Positions 60,746-64,000 of a stretch of 64,000 nucleotides of DNA are shown piece after piece. The stretch covers positions 868,001 through 932,000 of the forward strand of contig NW_025963549.1 in the NCBI RefSeq assembly GCF_910591885.1, written 5' to 3'. The translations under genes were made by a program, and so were the position numbers. Every line of letters starts with the position of its first letter. Within the stretch, counting starts at the first letter, position 1. The notes under the pieces are model-generated. The model saw nothing but the letters and a program-made list of their open reading frames with translations, was not told the DNA's origin and searched no databases. The stretch is from Bombus terrestris. Its lineage: Eukaryota > Arthropoda > Insecta > Hymenoptera > Apidae.

Positions 60746-60857
60746 CTTTAAACAACAGTCATACATTAGTATCACATGAACGTACTCCTTGAAAAAAAAT
60801 TTCATTACTGGAAATCTAAAAGTTTATTGTTGATCTCAATAAGATTCACTTGCTTAC
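60746..60857 (-). other. Retained intron in the CMTR1 relic
   Basis: On the minus strand CAG is followed by GTAAGC, and 112 nt later TTTAAAG precedes the next exon. Removing 60857-60746 keeps the frame and joins two CMTR1-matching stretches (..KKYLRSR to NEEATLFCEALW..). A second acceptor-like TTTTCAAG lies inside but would put a stop in frame. The intron argues against a processed retrocopy. Confidence 0.7.
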
Positions 60858-62403
60858 CTGCTCCTCAAATATTTTTTGCTAATGTCCACTCCTCCTAAGT
60901 AGAGTGCATCTATAATATGCAATGCAAGTACTCTTTGCTGATATATAAACTCCTTAGTCATTTCATATACAACCTCTGCGTTTACAAGTGTATTTGGTGG
61001 TAATTCTATGCCAATGTCATCGACACTAACCCAAGAATTCTTTGTATATTTATATACGTTGCTCCTTCCCACGCCCATATAAAATGTAGCGTGCTTCTTA
61101 TCATCATCAGACCTTGGCTTTGTACCACATGGCATACAAAACCAGTCATATAGTGATAAAAATGCATCTTCAATGTTAAGTTCCATCAATTGTGCTGGAC
61201 TAATAGTAAGAAATGAAGTATCTTCCAAAAGAGTATTCAATTTGTCTTTGGTTTCATGTGTCTTGGGATTGTCCTAGTTTCATCTGGAAGTTTCCAATAC
61301 TCTAGATATTGTTTGCGCATATCAGCTTGTTTTGTCTCAACAAGAGTATTATCCGCATAAACTGCTGCAATTTAACACAGGTCGATTATTTGTTTTCCGG
61401 CCAAATCATTGTTAGAAGCACGTAGATATTGAACAAATTGTTTCTCTCTTTTTAATTCATTATATGATACTAGTTGTAAAACGTCGTCATTTACACCACC
61501 ATTTAAAAGTAGACGATTAACATGCTTCAGATATTCAACAACAACTTGTACCCCAGATCGTTTCTTCTTACATATTAAGTAACGTTCTGAATTTCCTGGT
61601 CTAGAAGAGTTTGGTGTAAAAATACAAACTTCTTCAAAGCAGCGATACATTAAATAACCTAAACCAGCACTAAAGGGTGTAAAAAGGTTGAATAATTTTG
61701 TCACAAAATCACCACCCTCTCTTTCAACCATCAATGCTATTAAACATCGACAACGATACAGTTGTTTTGAAAGAATTTCTTGTACATTTTCTTGTCGTTC
61801 TACTGAGAATCCTCAATCAGACAACACAAAATGTACTCCTTTGCCATGGGTATGCTGCATTATAAGATTTGTAAATTCCTCTTCATTATCTGGGTCAAAG
61901 ACATCACCACTTTCCCCTGGTCCGTAGTATGGATGAAATGTTTCACAAGGACCCGCATAAAAGTCTTCTAATTTGAAACCATGTTCATTTTCTAAAGTAA
62001 GAGCAAATCCTTTAGCACGTCATTTCTTTCGCCACAGAACATGTTCACTAAAACCTCCTGCTCCAGCACATACATCTGCAAAGTATAGCAGCCCATTCTC
62101 CCACAAACCTTTTGGGTTAGTAAACATAAAGTTACATGCTCTATCTGTATTCGCCATTTTAACAGTAGCACGATTTAAAAAAAGTGTTAAAAAAAGTTTT
62201 CGCATTGATAACAGTTTTCACTATATCTTCACAACAGAAATCAATTTCATCATCTGTGGTCAACTTTTCATATCACCATTTCATATCTTTTACACACTTT
62301 ATAACTCACTCTGCAGGATGCCATTTAAGACCTGAATCTTCATGTCCAAGAACATGATGTCCAAAGCCTCTGCGACCATGCTGTCTAGGTGCTTGAACTG
62401 GCT

Positions 62404-62661
62404 CTAAACGACCTTGTTCATTATTTCCGAGGCCGTAACCTCCTTATATCCCATCATTCGCACCATCCTTTTGTCGTTATCGAGGAGATTGTTTGACTCT
62501 TGTGTTATTACTTGTATTCTTCTATTGTCAACTACCTTTTCATCAATATCCTCCTCGTCAGATTCACTTGAACATCTGTGAATTTTTTGTCGCTTACTAT
62601 GATTATAAGTATCTCTTTCACAGTTCTGCCTTTTTGTCCTAGTTTCCAATTCTTCTTGCAT
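62404..62661 (-). pseudogene. N-terminal fragment of the CMTR1 relic
   Basis: This 85-codon open stretch covers the start codon, a Lys/Arg-rich segment (KRQKIHR, a possible nuclear signal), an acidic patch (SESDEEDIDE) and the first residues of the G-patch. After MMGYKE the frame leaves the conserved path. It is the longest 5' piece of the relic and lies only about 5 bp from the estimated Copia LTR edge, so its promoter region has been displaced by the element. Confidence 0.75.
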
Positions 62662-62665
62662 GGTA

Positions 62666-62939
62666 TGTTGATTGCATCAGTCGCATAACAATTCTGCTAG
62701 GAACATGATACATTTACATTGTACATGTGAATGTGTATATAAGCGTCAGAGGACGTCCAGGCCTTAGTTGGGACAAAAGACAAGAGTCAGTCGTTAGAAG
62801 TATCTGAAAGAGTCTGTTGACAACAAGCGTGCGTGCGAGTAGGGTTTCGTGGTCTTTAGAGTTTAAGATATATGTATAACTGTTGTGTGCTAAATAAAGG
62901 GAATTATTGGTATTTCCGAATCCATTCTATATCTTTACA
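62666..62939 (+). repeat. Copia 5' LTR (left edge estimated)
   Basis: The right edge is fixed by CTTTACA directly before the primer site. The left edge is placed at TGTTG (62666), giving 274 bp, a usual Copia LTR length, but cannot be confirmed without the second LTR. Inside are TATATAAG at 62736-62743, a TTAGTT initiator with its A at 62766 (30 bp on), and AATAAA at 62893-62898. Confidence 0.68.
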
Positions 62940-62957
62940 TGGTAGCAGAGCGTGGTT
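62940..62957 (+). promoter_or_regulatory. Copia primer-binding site, initiator-Met tRNA type
   Basis: TGGTAGCAGAGC starts at the first base after the LTR and is complementary to the 3' end of animal initiator tRNA-Met (ending CTCTGCTACCA); two later bases mismatch. Confidence 0.78.
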
Positions 62958-63145
62958 CATAATGTTGCCAATTATTTTAGTGCATGGTTTTTAATATTGC
63001 GAGTTAGGTCGAGTGAGTCTTCAGTAAGGAAAGAAACGTTCAAAGGTTACAAAGAGGAAAAATACACTTGGAGCACGTAGGAACGCTTGAGTAAGAGATA
63101 AGGAATCATTTAAAATGGAGAGATTGGAAATCATGATACTTTTCG

Positions 63146-63934
63146 ATGGATATTTACGGTATGTGGAAGCAAAGAATAACGATGTTTCTCAAGTATAAAG
63201 AATGCGAGGTTGTCACAACTAGGGTGAAGACAGAAACAGACAGTGAAGACTGGGACAAAAAGGATCCGAAGGCAATAAATATAATTTATAGTGCCATCAC
63301 AAACAGACCATTGGAATATATTAGAGAAGAAAAAACGGCGTATGAGATAGTTAAAGAGTTTGATGAAATGTACTTGAAAGAGTCGACGGCACTACAGGTC
63401 GTATGCAGAAGGAGATTGGAAAAGATAAAACTTGAGAACTACAGTGATTCAGCATCGTTCTTTAGCGATTTCGAAAAATTAATAAACGAATTAAAATGTG
63501 CGGGTGCACAAGTGAGTGAGAGGGAAAAACTAACTTACATGCTGAATACGTTACCCGAAGAATGCAGCTACATAGCGGATATAGTAGATGCACTGAAAGC
63601 CGAAAATCAGAAGGTAGCGTATTTAATAAATAAAATTGAAATAGCGGAGAGGAAAAATAAGTCCAATCGAGGAGAAATGCAAACCAACGCCTTTTCTGCA
63701 AAAAAGGAAGGATGCTTCAGTTGTGGAAGAGTAGGACATTTTGGGAGAGAGTGTCAAAATGGCGTCGAAGCGGGAAACAGTATCAGTTTTTGGCTTGGGT
63801 CAACACGTGGTCGCAGCAGAGGAGGAGGAAACAAAGGAAATACGAGCAGGGGACATGGAAATTTCCATCGTCAGTCAACAACCGGCACGAGCGAGTGTCA
63901 CGACCGGCATACTTCAAATCCGATGGACCGATGA
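63146..63934 (+). CDS. gag: Copia Gag (frameshifted near its start)
   Basis: This 262-codon frame has the Copia-type Gag layout: GMWKQRI near the start, a helical region to about residue 170, and a CX2CX4HX4C zinc knuckle with Cys190, Cys193, His198 and Cys203, followed by a Gly/Arg-rich tail. The natural start is probably the ATG at 63115, whose frame encodes ..LFDG just before 63146 and then departs, so a one-base frameshift lies near 63145-63155. The frame ends in TGA at 63932, whereas Copia polyproteins normally continue to protease, so a second shift in the Gly/Arg tail is likely. Confidence 0.8.
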   Translation: MDIYGMWKQRITMFLKYKECEVVTTRVKTETDSEDWDKKDPKAINIIYSAITNRPLEYIREEKTAYEIVKEFDEMYLKESTALQVVCRRRLEKIKLENYSDSASFFSDFEKLINELKCAGAQVSEREKLTYMLNTLPEECSYIADIVDALKAENQKVAYLINKIEIAERKNKSNRGEMQTNAFSAKKEGCFSCGRVGHFGRECQNGVEAGNSISFWLGSTRGRSRGGGNKGNTSRGHGNFHRQSTTGTSECHDRHTSNPMDR

Positions 63935-64000
63935 TGGAGATAAAGATGTGGCGGCCTTGGCGACAATGTATATCGCCGAACTGCCTAATGAGTCATCTGT

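Larger units (their letters stand above)
60382..62661 (-). pseudogene. CMTR1: CMTR1-like cap 2'-O-methyltransferase pseudogene, 3' truncated
   Basis: Pieces in consecutive frames match CMTR1, which methylates the first transcribed nucleotide's 2'-O to form cap 1 in the nucleus. In order on the minus strand: an acidic, Lys-rich N-terminus (62661), a G-patch start (MMGYKE then GYGLG), the SAM motif FADVCAGAGGFSE (about 62085), a Lys-containing LFNLFTPFS block (about 61690) followed by SRPGNSERY, then the C-terminal region to KYVFN (60433). Lesions include a frameshift in the G-patch (about 62442), stops at 62306-62308 and 62273-62275, a deletion with frameshift near 62200, TGA at 62020-62022 and 61813-61815, TAA at 61372-61374, a frameshift near 61240, and TAA at 60433. 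The array replaces the rest. It cannot make the enzyme. Confidence 0.88.
62666..64000 (+). mobile_element. Ty1/Copia retrotransposon, 5' part (runs off window)
   Basis: A probable LTR with TATA, initiator and AATAAA is followed immediately by an initiator-Met primer site and a Copia-type Gag with zinc knuckle. The protease and downstream domains would lie beyond 64000. At the window end another frame reads ALATMYIAELPNESS, plausibly the linker before protease. Confidence 0.85.

Noticed and set aside
61688..62335. Plus-strand frames of 79 and 120 codons opposite the CMTR1 relic
   Set aside because: They are antisense to recognisable CMTR1 sequence and have no features of their own.
60382..62661. 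A functional, multi-exon CMTR1 gene with the stops in introns
   Set aside because: Stops such as those at 61813 and 62020 sit between directly adjacent conserved motif residues, with no room or splice sites for introns.
60382..62661. Processed (reverse-transcribed) CMTR1 pseudogene
   Set aside because: A consensus-bounded 112-nt intron is retained and no poly(A) tract is seen at the 3' side.

Overview
The window looks like nuclear DNA from an arthropod, most likely an insect and possibly a hymenopteran; the order is a guess. Reasons are the arthropod-type core promoters (TATA about 31 bp before a TCAGT initiator), AATAAA signals, Ty3/Gypsy and Ty1/Copia elements with animal-type tRNA primer sites, a 169-bp satellite, and an intron-containing cap methyltransferase relic. 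Nothing prokaryotic is present.

Region 1 (1-60381) is one tandem array. A 4,931-bp unit repeats head to tail: 11 complete copies (two of them 4,930 bp) and a partial twelfth that stops at about 60381. The left end lies outside the window. Each unit has four parts: about 2 kb of diverged 169-bp satellite monomers running through the unit junction, an island with a compact F-box gene on the minus strand, a short second satellite patch, and a 0.9-kb spacer holding a 36-bp minisatellite. Units are nearly identical to each other while monomers inside a unit are clearly diverged, so this is a satellite higher-order repeat that carries a gene. All 11 F-box reading frames (145 codons) are open, and each has the same promoter and poly(A) signal.

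Region 2 (20249-25844, inside unit 5) is a complete, very young Ty3/Gypsy element on the minus strand. Its 383-bp LTRs are identical, it has a 4-bp TAAG target duplication, a tRNA-Arg type primer site, a purine tract and one 1,481-codon gag-pol frame. That single frame appears to exist because of a one-base change inside the Gag zinc knuckle.

Region 3 (60382-62661) is a decayed minus-strand copy of CMTR1, the cap-1 2'-O-ribose methyltransferase. It has several stops and frameshifts but retains an intron, so it is a DNA-level duplicate or an inactivated gene rather than a retrocopy. The array edge falls inside its 3' end.

Region 4 (62666-64000) is the 5' part of a Ty1/Copia element on the plus strand: LTR, initiator-Met primer site and a Gag with a zinc knuckle. 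It is frameshifted near the start and runs off the window.

The unusual system here is the F-box gene amplified as the payload of a satellite higher-order repeat. Whether it is expressed, dosage-selected or selfish cannot be told from sequence alone.
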